A stretch of 64,000 nucleotides of DNA from Lachnospiraceae bacterium (GCA_910575605.1 CAJTEW010000001.1:344049-408048), one strand, 5' to 3'. Positions 44,328 through 54,179 are shown, counted from the first letter of the stretch. The notes: generated by a model from the letters alone, not told the origin. Numbers and translations: made by a program.

Positions 44328-45131
44328 TTATGCAAGCCGCTTAAAAAAAGGCTGTCTTTCTCGGAATTCTGCATAATAGGAAAAACCTGCTGCCCTTAAA
44401 ATGTCTGACACCTTATAAAAATCATACGCAATATGCTCCGGCTTATGTCCGTCGGCGCCTACAGTAATGATTTCTCCGCCCAGCTCTTTATACCGTTTCA
44501 GTACGTCTGGATGCGGATGGGCAAAAGGAAGGCCGTACTTTATTCCTGCCATATTAAGCTCCAGTCCCTTCCCTTTTATGACAAGCACACGGAGAATCTC
44601 GTCAATGAGCTCCGCATACTTTCCATAGGAATACTGCGACTCCCTCTCCTTTCCGTAACGCACCACATAATCCAAATGGCCCAGCACGTCAAAGGAACTG
44701 TCAAGCTGCACATCCTCCAATGTCTCCTCAAAGGTCATCCGGTAAACTTCCTCGTCTGTATGTGTCTTAAGAAGAGTGCCAAAAGCAATATCACTTCTTT
44801 TTATGGAGTGCACCGAGCCAATAACAAAGTCAAAGGGGTATTGGTTTACAAATTCCCCATAGTATGGTGCAAGATGGGGCTGCAGTCCTATTTCTACGCC
44901 AATACGTATATCAATCTGTCCTCTGTATTTTTCTCTCAAAGGTGTAAGCACACGGAAATATTCCTCCGGTTTAAAAATATCCTCCTGTCCCCAATCCATA
45001 TTATCCTTATCATAATGGTCTGTAAAACAGATTACTTCAAGACCTCTTTCTATTGCACCAAGAATCATCTCCTCTGGAGCTGACTTAGAATCACCGGAAA
45101 AATCCGAATGCATATGCACATCTGCTCTCAT
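44328..45131 (-). CDS. PHP-domain phosphoesterase, histidinol-phosphatase (HisJ/HisK) family
   Basis: A 267-residue PHP-fold metal hydrolase. Metal ligands are seen in RADVHMHSDFS, GLEVICFTDHYD, GVEIGLQ, VIGSVHSI, DVLGHLDYV and VGADGHKPEHI. The family includes histidinol-phosphate phosphatase of histidine synthesis, but no other his gene is in the window, so the substrate is uncertain. It lies 36 nt downstream of mnmA and may be the last gene of the isc/mnmA transcript. GGGGAG lies near the ATG. Confidence 0.85.
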   Translation of the reverse strand: MRADVHMHSDFSGDSKSAPEEMILGAIERGLEVICFTDHYDKDNMDWGQEDIFKPEEYFRVLTPLREKYRGQIDIRIGVEIGLQPHLAPYYGEFVNQYPFDFVIGSVHSIKRSDIAFGTLLKTHTDEEVYRMTFEETLEDVQLDSSFDVLGHLDYVVRYGKERESQYSYGKYAELIDEILRVLVIKGKGLELNMAGIKYGLPFAHPHPDVLKRYKELGGEIITVGADGHKPEHIAYDFYKVSDILRAAGFSYYAEFRERQPFFKRLA

Positions 45132-45167
45132 CTTCGCTCCCCTCTCTTTTATAAAATTTATAAAAGC

Positions 45168-46238
45168 TTACCGGACAATCGTTCCCCCGCCAAGCACAAG
45201 CCCGTCCTCATAGAGCACAACCGCCTGTCCGGGAGTCACTCCTCTTACCGGCTCTTCAAAGGTACATAAAAGCTCATCCACTCCTGTCCGTTTGGCGGTA
45301 CACCATCCACCCTTATGGTTATACCGGATTTTTGCCCAGACTCTTTTTTCCTGGTCCAGGTCCGGCACAGCCATAAAATTAAGCCCCTCTGCTCTGACAT
45401 GGCAGACTCTCGCCTGCTCATCAGTTCCGATTACCACCTCATTTGTCTCCTTACGTATTTCAATGACAAACACTGGACAGCCCATGGAAAGCCCAAGCCC
45501 TTTACGCTGTCCCACTGTATAATGTATAATTCCCTTATGCTGTCCTATGACCGTACCGTCTGTCAGTACAAAATTCCCGGGAAATATTTCCCACGGCGCA
45601 TGTTCTTTAATATAAGCGGCATAATCCCCGTCAGGAATAAAGCATATGTCCTGGCTGTCCGGCTTGTCTGCCACCAGAAATCCCTGGTTCTCTGCCATAT
45701 CGCGCACTTTCTCTTTCGTATACTTTCCAAGAGGCATTATCGTTCTTTCAAGCTGCTCCTGGGTTAGATTGTACAGGGCATAGGTCTGGTCCTTTTTTGC
45801 CGCAGCAGCCGTTCTAAGGCCGAAACGCCCATTCTCTAATCTCTCTACTGATGCATAATGTCCTGTAGCGATATAATCCGCCCCGATTTCAAGGCTTCTC
45901 TTTAAAAGAGCCTCCCACTTCACATGCCGGTTACAGGCTATGCATGGATTAGGCGTTCTTCCCTCCACATATTCCCGGATAAAATAATCTATTACACTCT
46001 CCTTAAATTCCCGTCTGAAATTCATGACATAATGAGGAATACCTATCTCTTGTGCCACTCTTTTTGCGTCCTCCACGGCGCTTAAGCCGCAGCAGCCATC
46101 CTCGCTGGACTCAAAAGATTCCTCCTGCCAGACCTGCATAGTAATTCCGATTACATCATAACCCTGCTCCTTCAAAAGCCACGCTGCAACCGAGGAATCT
46201 ACTCCGCCCGACATTCCTACTACCACTTTTTTCTTCAT
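45168..46238 (-). CDS. mnmA: tRNA-specific 2-thiouridylase MnmA
   Basis: A 356-residue enzyme that puts sulfur on U34 of Lys, Glu and Gln tRNAs. ATP-pyrophosphatase P-loop VVGMSGGVDSSVAAWLL, first catalytic Cys in GRTPNPCIACNRHVKW, GADYIATGHYAS, and second Cys in SQDICFIPDGDYAAYI are all present; a C-terminal beta-barrel follows. Its sulfur comes from the cysteine desulfurase encoded two genes upstream, which explains the linkage. It begins 30 nt after the nifU-like stop. Confidence 0.95.
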   Translation of the reverse strand: MKKKVVVGMSGGVDSSVAAWLLKEQGYDVIGITMQVWQEESFESSEDGCCGLSAVEDAKRVAQEIGIPHYVMNFRREFKESVIDYFIREYVEGRTPNPCIACNRHVKWEALLKRSLEIGADYIATGHYASVERLENGRFGLRTAAAAKKDQTYALYNLTQEQLERTIMPLGKYTKEKVRDMAENQGFLVADKPDSQDICFIPDGDYAAYIKEHAPWEIFPGNFVLTDGTVIGQHKGIIHYTVGQRKGLGLSMGCPVFVIEIRKETNEVVIGTDEQARVCHVRAEGLNFMAVPDLDQEKRVWAKIRYNHKGGWCTAKRTGVDELLCTFEEPVRGVTPGQAVVLYEDGLVLGGGTIVR

Positions 46239-46268
46239 ACAACTGCTCCTGCCCGGTACTTACTCCCT

Positions 46269-46706
46269 TTAGTACTCCTCTTCTTCCTCGTCCTCATGGA
46301 TATCAGACTTTGGTTTTTTAAGCCCTTCGATTTTTATATCATGTTTTTCGGCATAATCCCAGAGAGCGGCATGGATTGCCTCCTCTGCAAGAAGGGAGCA
46401 GTGCACCTTTACTGGCGGAAGTCCGTCAAGTGCCTCCATGACCGCCTTGTTTGTCACCTGCATGGCCTCCTTTATGGTTTTTCCCTTTACAAGCTCTGTG
46501 GCCATGCTGCTTGTTGCCACTGCCGCACCGCAGCCGAAGGTTTTAAACTTTACATCCCGGATTATCTGATTTTCGTCAATGTCAAGATAAATCCTCATAA
46601 TATCCCCGCATTTTGCATTTCCAACAGTACCTACACCGCTTGCATTCTCTATCTCTCCTACATTTCTTGGATGCTCAAAATGATCCATCACCTTTTCTGA
46701 ATACAT
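46269..46706 (-). CDS. nifU: Iron-sulfur cluster scaffold protein, NifU/IscU type
   Basis: A 145-residue IscU-like scaffold on which [2Fe-2S] or [4Fe-4S] clusters are assembled. The three cluster Cys are in NAKCGDIMR, KTFGCGAAVATSSMATELVK and KVHCSLLAEEAI; the start EKVMDHFEHPRNVGEIEN is diagnostic. The acidic tail HEDEEEEEY is unusual but without known role. It follows nifS by 47 nt. Confidence 0.94.
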   Translation of the reverse strand: MYSEKVMDHFEHPRNVGEIENASGVGTVGNAKCGDIMRIYLDIDENQIIRDVKFKTFGCGAAVATSSMATELVKGKTIKEAMQVTNKAVMEALDGLPPVKVHCSLLAEEAIHAALWDYAEKHDIKIEGLKKPKSDIHEDEEEEEY

Positions 46707-46753
46707 CTGTCTCTTCCTCCTAATATACTGTATTTGTTTCTATAAGCCTCAAA

Positions 46754-47932
46754 CTAATTTTTCTTTATAAAATCCTCATATAAGGGCGACATTTCCCGAA
46801 GCCCTGCCACAATCTCCTTAAGTGCCTCCACAACATAGTCAATATCCTCTTTTACAGTATCCTCTCCCAAAGTAAGGCGTAAGGAACCATGGGCAGTCTC
46901 ATGAGGAAGTCCAATAGCCAGAAGCACGTGGGACGGGTCAAGAGAGCCTGACGTACAGGCAGAACCGCTGGAGCCGCAGATGCCCTTCATGTCTAATCTA
47001 ATAAGAAGAGATTCCCCCTCAATAAACTGAAAGCTGAAATTTGCATTATTGGGAAGCCTCTTTGTCCGGTGCCCATTCAGACGACAGTAAGGTATCTCTT
47101 CAAGCACACGATCAATCAAGTAATCTCTTAATTCCTTCTCCTTAGCCGTCCTCTCCTCCATTGTCCTTACCGCCCGGGATACCGCTGCTCCAAGACCGAT
47201 AATGCCAGGCACATTCTCTGTACCTGCCCGGCGTTTTCTCTCCTGAGCCCCTCCATGTATAAAGGAACGGATTTTAACACCCTTTCGAATATAGAGAAAT
47301 CCGATTCCCTTCGGCCCGTTTAATTTATGTCCGCTGGCACTCAACATATCTATATGGCACTCGTCCACATGAATAGGAACCTGTCCGAAGGCCTGTACCG
47401 CATCTGTATGGAAGAGAATTCCCCTCTCATGGGCAATTTCCCCAATCTCTTTCACCGGCTCAATTGTTCCAATCTCATTATTTGCATACATAACTGAGAT
47501 CAGAATCGTTTCGGGGCGGATAGCCTTTTTAAGCTCCTCTAAGCTCACCATGCCGTCCTCATCCACATCAAGATATGTCACCTTAAAGCCTCTCTTCTCA
47601 AGATATTCCCCTGTATGAAGAATGGCGTGATGTTCAATCTTCGTTGTAATAATATGGTTTCCTTTCCCTTCATATGCCTCTGCTGCTGCCTTTAATGCCC
47701 AGTTATCTGCCTCCGAGCCTCCGGCTGTAAAATAAATCTCCTCCGGCTTTGCACCTAAGGCATCTGCAATGATTTCTCTCTGGCAGTTCACCATGTTTTT
47801 ATTTTTTGAAGCAAATCCATATACACTGGAAGGATTGCCGTAGTTTTCCGTAAAATAAGGAAGCATTGCCTCCAAAACCTCCGGCGCTGTCTTTGTTGTC
47901 GCCGCATTATCCAAGTATATTAGTTTTTCCAT
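46754..47932 (-). CDS. nifS: Cysteine desulfurase, NifS/IscS type
   Basis: A 392-residue PLP enzyme taking sulfur from cysteine for Fe-S cluster and tRNA thiolation. Visible: YLDNAATTKTAPEVLEAM, His in TTKIEHHAILHTGEYLE, PLP lysine in SASGHKLNGPKGIGF and the persulfide Cys in GSACTSGSLDPSHVLLAIG. It is encoded between the Rrf2 regulator (12 nt upstream) and the scaffold gene. Confidence 0.95.
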   Translation of the reverse strand: MEKLIYLDNAATTKTAPEVLEAMLPYFTENYGNPSSVYGFASKNKNMVNCQREIIADALGAKPEEIYFTAGGSEADNWALKAAAEAYEGKGNHIITTKIEHHAILHTGEYLEKRGFKVTYLDVDEDGMVSLEELKKAIRPETILISVMYANNEIGTIEPVKEIGEIAHERGILFHTDAVQAFGQVPIHVDECHIDMLSASGHKLNGPKGIGFLYIRKGVKIRSFIHGGAQERKRRAGTENVPGIIGLGAAVSRAVRTMEERTAKEKELRDYLIDRVLEEIPYCRLNGHRTKRLPNNANFSFQFIEGESLLIRLDMKGICGSSGSACTSGSLDPSHVLLAIGLPHETAHGSLRLTLGEDTVKEDIDYVVEALKEIVAGLREMSPLYEDFIKKN

Positions 47933-47944
47933 GAAATCTTCCTC

Positions 47945-48403
47945 CTATCCATTACATTTATGATTTCCGCAGTCCCCGTCCGGGTTCATCTGCCTGCTTT
48001 CTCTTACAAGCTCATTAAGCTTCATCTCATCCACTGTCCGGTTAATGCTCTCATTAATCTTCTGCCATACATATTTTGTCACACAGCCGTCAGATGCCAT
48101 GCAGCCTTCTTCCGAATAAAATGCAGCGCATCGTACTGGTTCTAAGCTCCCCTCAAGAGCCCGTAAAATATCTCCCACCGAGATATCGTCCATAGCCCTT
48201 GCAAGAATATATCCTCCGCCTGCGCCCCGGATACTCTTTACAAGTCCTGCCTTCTTAAGAAGAGATACTAGCTGCTCAAGATATCCCTCAGAAATTCCTT
48301 GTCTTACCGCAATACTGCTTATAGATACCGGTTCTTCTTCACTGTATCTTGCCATATCTATCATCGCCCTAAGTCCATATCTGCCTTTTGTTGACAGCTT
48401 CAC
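47945..48403 (-). CDS. iscR: Rrf2-family regulator, IscR-like
   Basis: A 152-residue winged-helix repressor (start KLSTKGRYGLRAMIDMAR, recognition helix ISSIAVRQGISEGYLEQL). Three cysteines in CAAFYSEEGCMASDGC could hold a [2Fe-2S] cluster as in IscR, so the protein probably senses Fe-S status and controls the downstream nifS-nifU-mnmA genes. A perfect 10-bp palindrome lies between its promoter and start codon. Some Rrf2 relatives sense cysteine supply (CymR); the Cys triad and neighbours favour the IscR role. Confidence 0.88.
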   Translation of the reverse strand: MKLSTKGRYGLRAMIDMARYSEEEPVSISSIAVRQGISEGYLEQLVSLLKKAGLVKSIRGAGGGYILARAMDDISVGDILRALEGSLEPVRCAAFYSEEGCMASDGCVTKYVWQKINESINRTVDEMKLNELVRESRQMNPDGDCGNHKCNG

Positions 48404-48430
48404 ATTTTCACCTTCTTTTATCCTCTTTTC

Positions 48431-48455
48431 AATTCCTAGTTTAATACTAGGAATT
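48431..48455. promoter_or_regulatory. Palindromic operator upstream of iscR
   Basis: AATTCCTAGT and ACTAGGAATT flank 5 nt, a perfect 10-bp-arm palindrome located 9 bp downstream of the -10, well placed for IscR autoregulation of the whole operon. Confidence 0.7.
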
Positions 48456-48463
48456 TCTCCTGT

Positions 48464-48492
48464 AGAATATCACTTACATTTAGTTCTGTCAA
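48464..48492 (-). promoter_or_regulatory. Promoter of the iscR-nifS-nifU-mnmA operon
   Basis: Minus-strand TTGACA (48492-48487), 17-nt spacer, TATTCT (48469-48464). Confidence 0.75.
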
Positions 48493-48540
48493 GCCCATTA
48501 TAGGAATATGTTATAGTAATATCTGTTTTGGAGTTATTTT

Positions 48541-49860
48541 ATGTCCAGAAAACACACCCTCATAAAAGGAACCTTTATTCTGACTGCCACCGGATTCGCG
48601 ACCCGGTTCATGGGATTTTTCTACCGTATCTTCCTAAGTCATGCCTTTGGAGAGGAAGGCGTAGGATTATATCAGCTTATTTTTCCCATTTACGCACTCT
48701 GCTTTTCCTTCACCGCAGCTGGCATTGAAACTGCCCTTTCCCGGTGTGTGGCAAGACGGCTTACCTGTGGACAGAAAAAGGAAGCAAGAGAGCTTTTATA
48801 TACAAGCATCATTTTCACTGTAGCCCTCTCCTGTATCGTTACAATTTTACTGCAGTATTATGCACCCCTTCTGTCCATTCAGTTCCTGAAGGATGAACGG
48901 TGCACAGAGCTTTTAGTTCTTCTTTCCTATGCATTTCCATTTGCCGCGGTACATAGCTGTATTGTAGGATATTACCTTGGAGCAAAAGAAACAGGCGTCC
49001 CTGCCATTTCTCAGCTTATTGAGCAGGCCGTCAGGATTTTATCTGTTTATCTCATCTACCGTTTTTCTCTCACTCAGGAAAATGAGACCGGGGTAATCCT
49101 TGCCGTTGCAGGACTGATTTTCGGAGAAATTGCCTCCTCCTTCTACTGTCTTTTTCGAATCCGCAGGGGTTCTTTCTTGGCACCAATTAAGCAGGTTAAA
49201 CCATCTGCAATTTTTTTTCACGGAAAGGAGCTTTTATTTTTGTCCTGCCCCCTTACAGCCAACAGAGTACTCCTTAATGTTCTGCAGAGTGTAGAGTCTA
49301 TCTCCATTCCCATCCGTCTTGAGATGTTCGGAATGCTTCGTGCTGAGGCCCTTTCTACCTACGGCGTTTTAACCGGCATGGCCCTTCCCTGCATCCTGTT
49401 TCCTTCCGCTATCACTAACTCAGTATCAACCATGCTTCTTCCTACTGTAGCGGAAATTCAGGCATTAAATGATAAAAGAGAAATGTCCTCTATTATCCAG
49501 AAATCTGTCTACTACTGCATTTTTCTTGGAAGTGCATGCTGTGTATTTCTTCTTGCCTTTGGTGACTTTATCGGCGTTTTTTTGTTCCACAGTCCCCTGG
49601 CAGGAAAATTCATTACTGCTATGTCGTGGCTCTGTCCATTCCTCTATACAAATAACACTCTTATTAGTATCCTAAATGGAATTGGTAAAACCTATTTGTC
49701 TTTTGCCATTAATTCCTTAAGTCTTGGAATCCGTATTGCCAGTGTATTTATTTTTATCCCTTTATACGGAATCTTCGGCTACCTGTGGGGACTTTTAGCC
49801 AGTCAGATATTTGTATTCTTATTCTGTCTGGGATATATGTATCGATATATACACCGATAA
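48541..49860 (+). CDS. SpoVB/MurJ-like MOP-superfamily flippase
   Basis: A 439-residue protein with 12-14 membrane segments of the polysaccharide-transport (MOP/MVF) family. The start KHTLIKGTFILTATGFATRF followed by MGFFYRIFLSHAFGEEGVGLY is typical of SpoVB, which is needed for spore cortex peptidoglycan and is thought to flip lipid-linked precursors. GGAG precedes ATG 48541. It diverges from the isc operon and precedes the MATE gene by 73 nt. A role in lipid II or other polysaccharide transport is possible. Confidence 0.85.
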   Translation: MSRKHTLIKGTFILTATGFATRFMGFFYRIFLSHAFGEEGVGLYQLIFPIYALCFSFTAAGIETALSRCVARRLTCGQKKEARELLYTSIIFTVALSCIVTILLQYYAPLLSIQFLKDERCTELLVLLSYAFPFAAVHSCIVGYYLGAKETGVPAISQLIEQAVRILSVYLIYRFSLTQENETGVILAVAGLIFGEIASSFYCLFRIRRGSFLAPIKQVKPSAIFFHGKELLFLSCPLTANRVLLNVLQSVESISIPIRLEMFGMLRAEALSTYGVLTGMALPCILFPSAITNSVSTMLLPTVAEIQALNDKREMSSIIQKSVYYCIFLGSACCVFLLAFGDFIGVFLFHSPLAGKFITAMSWLCPFLYTNNTLISILNGIGKTYLSFAINSLSLGIRIASVFIFIPLYGIFGYLWGLLASQIFVFLFCLGYMYRYIHR

Positions 49861-49933
49861 ATTAGAGTTGACTTTCCGGCGGCGCCTTCCTATACTAGAA
49901 TATAGAACTTAAGAATTGGGGGAATTTTTAGGT

Positions 49934-51280
49934 ATGTCAAAATCAACCGGCGCAGTACTGATGACAGAAGGCTCCATCGGAAGACACATTCTTGCTTTTG
50001 CCTTTCCTCTCTTTTGGGGGAATCTCTTTCAACAGCTTTACAATACAGCTGACTCATTAATTGTGGGTAACTTTTTGGGAAACAATGCGCTTGCCGCTGT
50101 CAGTTCCTCCGGCAATCTTATTTTTTTGATGGTCGGACTGTTCCAGGGCATTTCTATAGGCGCAGGAGTAGTAATCGCCAAATATTTCGGTGCACGTAAC
50201 CTTAACACTTTGCGCAAAGCAATACATACAACTATCAGTTTTGGCCTTTTGTGTGCGGCAGTACTTACTGCCGTAGGCCTGATTGCTGCACCCAGAATCC
50301 TTTTACTTATGGGGACGCCTTCAGAAGTACTCCCCAATTCCCTTGCATATTTCCGTATATATTTTGCTGGATCCATTGGGTTTGTCATGTATAATTGTTT
50401 AACCGGTATCCTGCAGTCCGTGGGTGACAGCCGCCATCCCCTTTATTTTTTAGTTATATCTTCCCTGACAAATATTGTCCTTGACCTTCTTTTTATTGCT
50501 GTTCTGGGCTTTGGTGTCGGCGCTGCCGCGCTGGCTACTATCATATCACAGCTTTTAAGTGCTTCCTTATGTCTGCGTCAGCTTATGCATGGACCGGAGG
50601 AAATCAGGGTACGGATTCCGGAAATCCGGCCGGACAGGCTAATCATATCCCAGATTCTAAAAAACGGCCTTCCCGCCGGCCTTCAGAACTCCATTATTTC
50701 TGTAGCAAATGTATTTGTTCAGTCAAACATCAACCGCTTCGGCACCCTTGCAGTTGCCGGCTGCGGCTCCTACTCAAAAATAGAAGGTTTTGCCTTTATC
50801 CCTGTCACCTGTTTTGCGATGGCGCTTACTACCTTCATCAGTCAGAATCTGGGTGCAAAAAAGTATGAACGCGCAAAAAAAGGCGCTGTTTTTGGCATTC
50901 TCTGCGGGATTTCTATATCAGAGCTTATCGGCATCTGCATTTATCTTGTTATTCCAAAGCTTTTATTCGCTTTTGGAAGCACTGCGGACGCCGTAGCCTT
51001 TGGCATTACCCAGGCAAGGACTGTCACCTTCTTCTATTTCCTCATGGCCTTTTCCCACTGCATGGCGGGAATCATGCGTGGTTCAGGACACGCTGCTGTA
51101 CCTATGTTTGTTATGATGGTATGTTGGTGTATTATCCGGGTAACCTATATCTCCATCATCGTGCAGTTTATTCCTTCCATCAATGTAGTATTCTGGGCCT
51201 ATCCTCTGACCTGGACCTTAAGCTCTATTGTTTTTCTCATCTATTTTCTGAAATCCGACTGGGTACATGGTCTAGAATAA
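49934..51280 (+). CDS. MATE-family efflux transporter
   Basis: A 448-residue, 12-segment Na+- or H+-driven multidrug/toxin exporter. Typical elements: LAFAFPLFWGNLFQQLYNTA, DSLIVGNFLGNNALAAV, QGISIGAGVVIAKYFGA, and the pseudo-repeat around FVQSNINRFGTLAVAGCG with FAFIPVTCFAMALTTFISQN. ATG 49934 has GGGGG about 9 nt upstream; a TTG six codons earlier overlaps that site. Substrate unknown. Confidence 0.88.
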   Translation: MSKSTGAVLMTEGSIGRHILAFAFPLFWGNLFQQLYNTADSLIVGNFLGNNALAAVSSSGNLIFLMVGLFQGISIGAGVVIAKYFGARNLNTLRKAIHTTISFGLLCAAVLTAVGLIAAPRILLLMGTPSEVLPNSLAYFRIYFAGSIGFVMYNCLTGILQSVGDSRHPLYFLVISSLTNIVLDLLFIAVLGFGVGAAALATIISQLLSASLCLRQLMHGPEEIRVRIPEIRPDRLIISQILKNGLPAGLQNSIISVANVFVQSNINRFGTLAVAGCGSYSKIEGFAFIPVTCFAMALTTFISQNLGAKKYERAKKGAVFGILCGISISELIGICIYLVIPKLLFAFGSTADAVAFGITQARTVTFFYFLMAFSHCMAGIMRGSGHAAVPMFVMMVCWCIIRVTYISIIVQFIPSINVVFWAYPLTWTLSSIVFLIYFLKSDWVHGLE

Positions 51281-51332
51281 AGAACATAATGGTAAGACAT
51301 CAGGTTTACGCATAAACAAGTGCAAATTTTTG

Positions 51333-51872
51333 TCATAAAGTCCTTAGAAACATTTTTACAATTACTGGATTCACATAACATTCCAGTAGAATTCCTGTCA
51401 GCATAAACAAAGCAAAACACATAGTTTTTGATGTATTCCACCTCACAGCCGGATATCCAAACAAAAACCACAGAAGCATCAGATAGGCTGCAATATAACA
51501 GATGAATTGAGGAACCATGCACAAAAGACAAAGGATAATCCCTTTCACTCCCATCTTCATTACCGCCGTTACCAGAATCATACCAGCGGAAAAGCCTGTC
51601 CATACAATGTATGCTGATGCTGCACCCTTCCTCATCTTCGTACACCCAAGTGCGAATAATAGCATAACCGGGACCAATCTCAAATATGCTATGTACCATA
51701 AAAATTCTGCTGTATCTATCTCTGTCTGTGCATACTGCTTAAGAAAATAATCGTCCAGAATCCCAGTACTCGCAATATAATCCCCGGATACAAGATTTGC
51801 GTATAAAATACCGGCAAAAAAACCCGCCATAAAACATAAAACAAAAAACCTTTTGTTTTCCCGTATCTTCAC
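51333..51872 (-). CDS. SpoIIM-like membrane protein
   Basis: A 179-residue protein with about five membrane segments. The C-terminal MLTGILLECYVNPVIVK recalls the family end of SpoIIM (a glutamate followed by a short polar turn), and the N-terminal FFAGILYANL also fits. SpoIIM works with SpoIID and SpoIIP in peptidoglycan hydrolysis during forespore engulfment. The start is GTG 51872 with GGGGAGG upstream. Family assignment is by pattern only, and length is a little short of B. subtilis SpoIIM. Confidence 0.65.
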   Translation of the reverse strand: MKIRENKRFFVLCFMAGFFAGILYANLVSGDYIASTGILDDYFLKQYAQTEIDTAEFLWYIAYLRLVPVMLLFALGCTKMRKGAASAYIVWTGFSAGMILVTAVMKMGVKGIILCLLCMVPQFICYIAAYLMLLWFLFGYPAVRWNTSKTMCFALFMLTGILLECYVNPVIVKMFLRTL

Positions 51873-51941
51873 TCAAAAAACCTCCCCAGTCAAGATACTT
51901 CATTATATGCCGGGTATTTTAATATATTCTTATTTCACATA

Positions 51942-52484
51942 TCAGAAGCTCAAAAATTTGTCTGCATAGGCAAGGATTGCACAGATGGTTTTTGAATCCT
52001 GTATTTCTCCTGCATAAATTTTTCTTTTTAATTCCTCCACTGTATATGCCTTTACAGTCACATACTCACCCTCATCAAGGTTCTGTCTGGAGGGCTTCAA
52101 ATCCTCTGCTACAAAAATCTCTATTTTTTCATTGCACAGTGCCACTGTTGTACGAATATCCATGAGCCATTTTAGATTCTCAGACTTATAGCCTGTTTCT
52201 TCCTCCAGCTCTCTTGCTGCGCACACAATCCCCGGCTCCTCCATATAATCCAGCTTTCCTGCCGGAATCTCCAAGGTAAGCCTGTCAAGAGCATTCCTAT
52301 ACTGGGTCACCATAAGAAGCCTTCCGTCCTCCAGAACCGGAACCACCGCCGCTGCACCATTATGGTGGATGTAGTCCCACTCCTCTGTACCTCCGTTTTC
52401 GAATTCCATATAATCTTTATATACATCAATAACTGCACCATGATAGGCAAGCTCTCTTTTTACACGCCTGATTTTTTCACTCAA
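51942..52484 (-). CDS. Nudix hydrolase, ADP-ribose pyrophosphatase type
   Basis: A 180-residue Nudix enzyme, likely cleaving ADP-ribose to AMP and ribose 5-phosphate. The Nudix box IPAGKLDYMEEPGIVC followed by AARELEEETGYKSE is clear, but it has one extra residue between the first Glu and the REL core compared with NudF proteins. The preceding strand VLEDGRLLMVTQYRNALDR fits the ADPRase group. The start is TTG 52484 with GGGG 8 nt upstream; no ATG is available in frame nearby. Confidence 0.88.
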   Translation of the reverse strand: MSEKIRRVKRELAYHGAVIDVYKDYMEFENGGTEEWDYIHHNGAAAVVPVLEDGRLLMVTQYRNALDRLTLEIPAGKLDYMEEPGIVCAARELEEETGYKSENLKWLMDIRTTVALCNEKIEIFVAEDLKPSRQNLDEGEYVTVKAYTVEELKRKIYAGEIQDSKTICAILAYADKFLSF

Positions 52485-52507
52485 TTTTTATTCCCCTTTC
52501 TGCAAAA

Positions 52508-52545
52508 AATAAAGGAAGTCTGAAAACTATATTTTCAAGACTTCC
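52508..52545 (-). terminator. Terminator of rny
   Basis: GGAAGTCTGAAAA pairs with TTTTC(A)AGACTTCC; the minus-strand RNA continues TTTATTTTTT. It lies 33 nt past the rny stop. Confidence 0.8.
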
Positions 52546-52578
52546 CTCGTTCTTCATATCCTCTTTTATTATATCACT

Positions 52579-54132
52579 CTACTTGGCATAGTCCGTAACA
52601 CGTGATTCACGAATTACATTGACTTTAATCTGGCCTGGATATTCAAGCTCATACTCAATCTGCTTTGCGATATCTCTGGCCATCAATACCATGTCCGCAT
52701 CAGATACCTGCTCTGGAACTACCATAACACGAATCTCTCTACCTGCCTGAATTGCAAAAGATTTCTCTACACCTTTGAACTGATTGGTGATTTCTTCTAA
52801 TTGTTTTAACCTGTTTGTATATGTTTCTAATGTTTCTCTTCTTGCACCTGGGCGGGCCGCAGAAATCGTATCTGCTGCCTGTACGACACATGCAATAAGA
52901 GTTTCCGGTTCCACATCACCGTGATGAGCCTCGACTGCATTAATCACAGTCGCTGACTCTTTGTATTTCCTACAAAGGTCAACGCCAATCTGAATATGTG
53001 AGCCTTCCACATCATGGTCAATAGATTTTCCGATATCATGCAGAAGTCCGGCTCTCTTTGCCACTCTGACATCAAGTCCGATCTCACCGGCAAGAAGCCC
53101 GGCCAGCTGGGCAACCTCGGCAGAATGCTTCAATGCATTCTGGCCGTAGCTCGTTCGAAACTTCATCCTTCCCAGAAGTTTAATAAGCTCTGGATGGATT
53201 CCATGAACTCCTACCTCAAGCGCCGCCGCCTCACCTTCTTCACGTATCATCGCGTCTACTTCTTTTTGCGCCTTTTCAACCATCTCCTCAATTCTTGCCG
53301 GATGGATACGTCCATCCACAATTAATTTTTCAAGCGCAATTCTTGCAACTTCCCTTCTTATCGGATCAAATCCCGATAAAACAACAGCTTCCGGGGTATC
53401 ATCGATAATCAGCTCAACACCTGTCATTGTCTCCAATGTACGGATATTGCGCCCTTCTCTTCCAATAATCCTTCCCTTCATCTCATCACTTGGAAGTTGA
53501 ACAACCGAAATTGTCGTTTCCGCCACATGGTCTGCAGCACAGCGCTGGATTGCAGTGACAACATATTCCCTTGCCTTCTTGTCTGCTTCTTCCTTCGCCT
53601 GCAGCTCTAACTCTTTTACCATCTTGGCGGTATCGTGCTTAACATCGTCTTCAACAGTTTTTAACAAATATTCTTTTGCCTGTTCGGAGGTAAGTCCTGA
53701 GATTCTTTCTAGTTCCTGTACCCTCTGCTTATTCAGCTCGTCCACTTTCACTTCACGCTGACGTAACTGTTCTTCCTTTGCTGCATATCCTGCTTCACGC
53801 TTCTCAATCGCATCTGCCTTCTTGTCTAAAGCCTCTTCCTTGGAAAGTACACGCTTCTCATATCTCTGCAATTCTGCCCTGCGTTCCTTCGTCTCCTTTT
53901 CAAGCTCATTTTTGTTCTTGATAGACTCCTCTTTAATTTCCAAGAGAGACTCCTTTTTCTTGGCCTCAGCTGTCTTTACTGCATCATCAATGATTTCTCT
54001 TGCCTTGCTTTCCGCATTTCCAATCTTGCTTTCTGCATTCTTCTTAAGATTGGAAACTGTAACGAGATGACTGATGACTGCTGCTGCGATTATAAGCACC
54101 GCTGCTACAGCAAAAAATATTCCATTCGGCAC
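52579..54132 (-). CDS. rny: Ribonuclease Y
   Basis: A 517-residue membrane-anchored endoribonuclease that starts mRNA decay. One N-terminal membrane segment (residues 3-25), a long charged coiled coil (about 30-200, rich in [24 protein letters not shown] heptads), a KH RNA-binding domain ([20 protein letters not shown]) and an HD catalytic domain ([17 protein letters not shown]) are in order. It has its own promoter just downstream of recX and its own terminator. Confidence 0.96.
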   Translation of the reverse strand: MPNGIFFAVAAVLIIAAAVISHLVTVSNLKKNAESKIGNAESKAREIIDDAVKTAEAKKKESLLEIKEESIKNKNELEKETKERRAELQRYEKRVLSKEEALDKKADAIEKREAGYAAKEEQLRQREVKVDELNKQRVQELERISGLTSEQAKEYLLKTVEDDVKHDTAKMVKELELQAKEEADKKAREYVVTAIQRCAADHVAETTISVVQLPSDEMKGRIIGREGRNIRTLETMTGVELIIDDTPEAVVLSGFDPIRREVARIALEKLIVDGRIHPARIEEMVEKAQKEVDAMIREEGEAAALEVGVHGIHPELIKLLGRMKFRTSYGQNALKHSAEVAQLAGLLAGEIGLDVRVAKRAGLLHDIGKSIDHDVEGSHIQIGVDLCRKYKESATVINAVEAHHGDVEPETLIACVVQAADTISAARPGARRETLETYTNRLKQLEEITNQFKGVEKSFAIQAGREIRVMVVPEQVSDADMVLMARDIAKQIEYELEYPGQIKVNVIRESRVTDYAK

Positions 54133-54179
54133 AGGAGCACCTCCTTATTTAGTTTTCATTGTACAAATACAACACTTAA

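Noticed and set aside
44433..45083. Open plus-strand frame of 216 codons opposite the PHP phosphoesterase
   Set aside because: Shadow of a gene with intact metal motifs.
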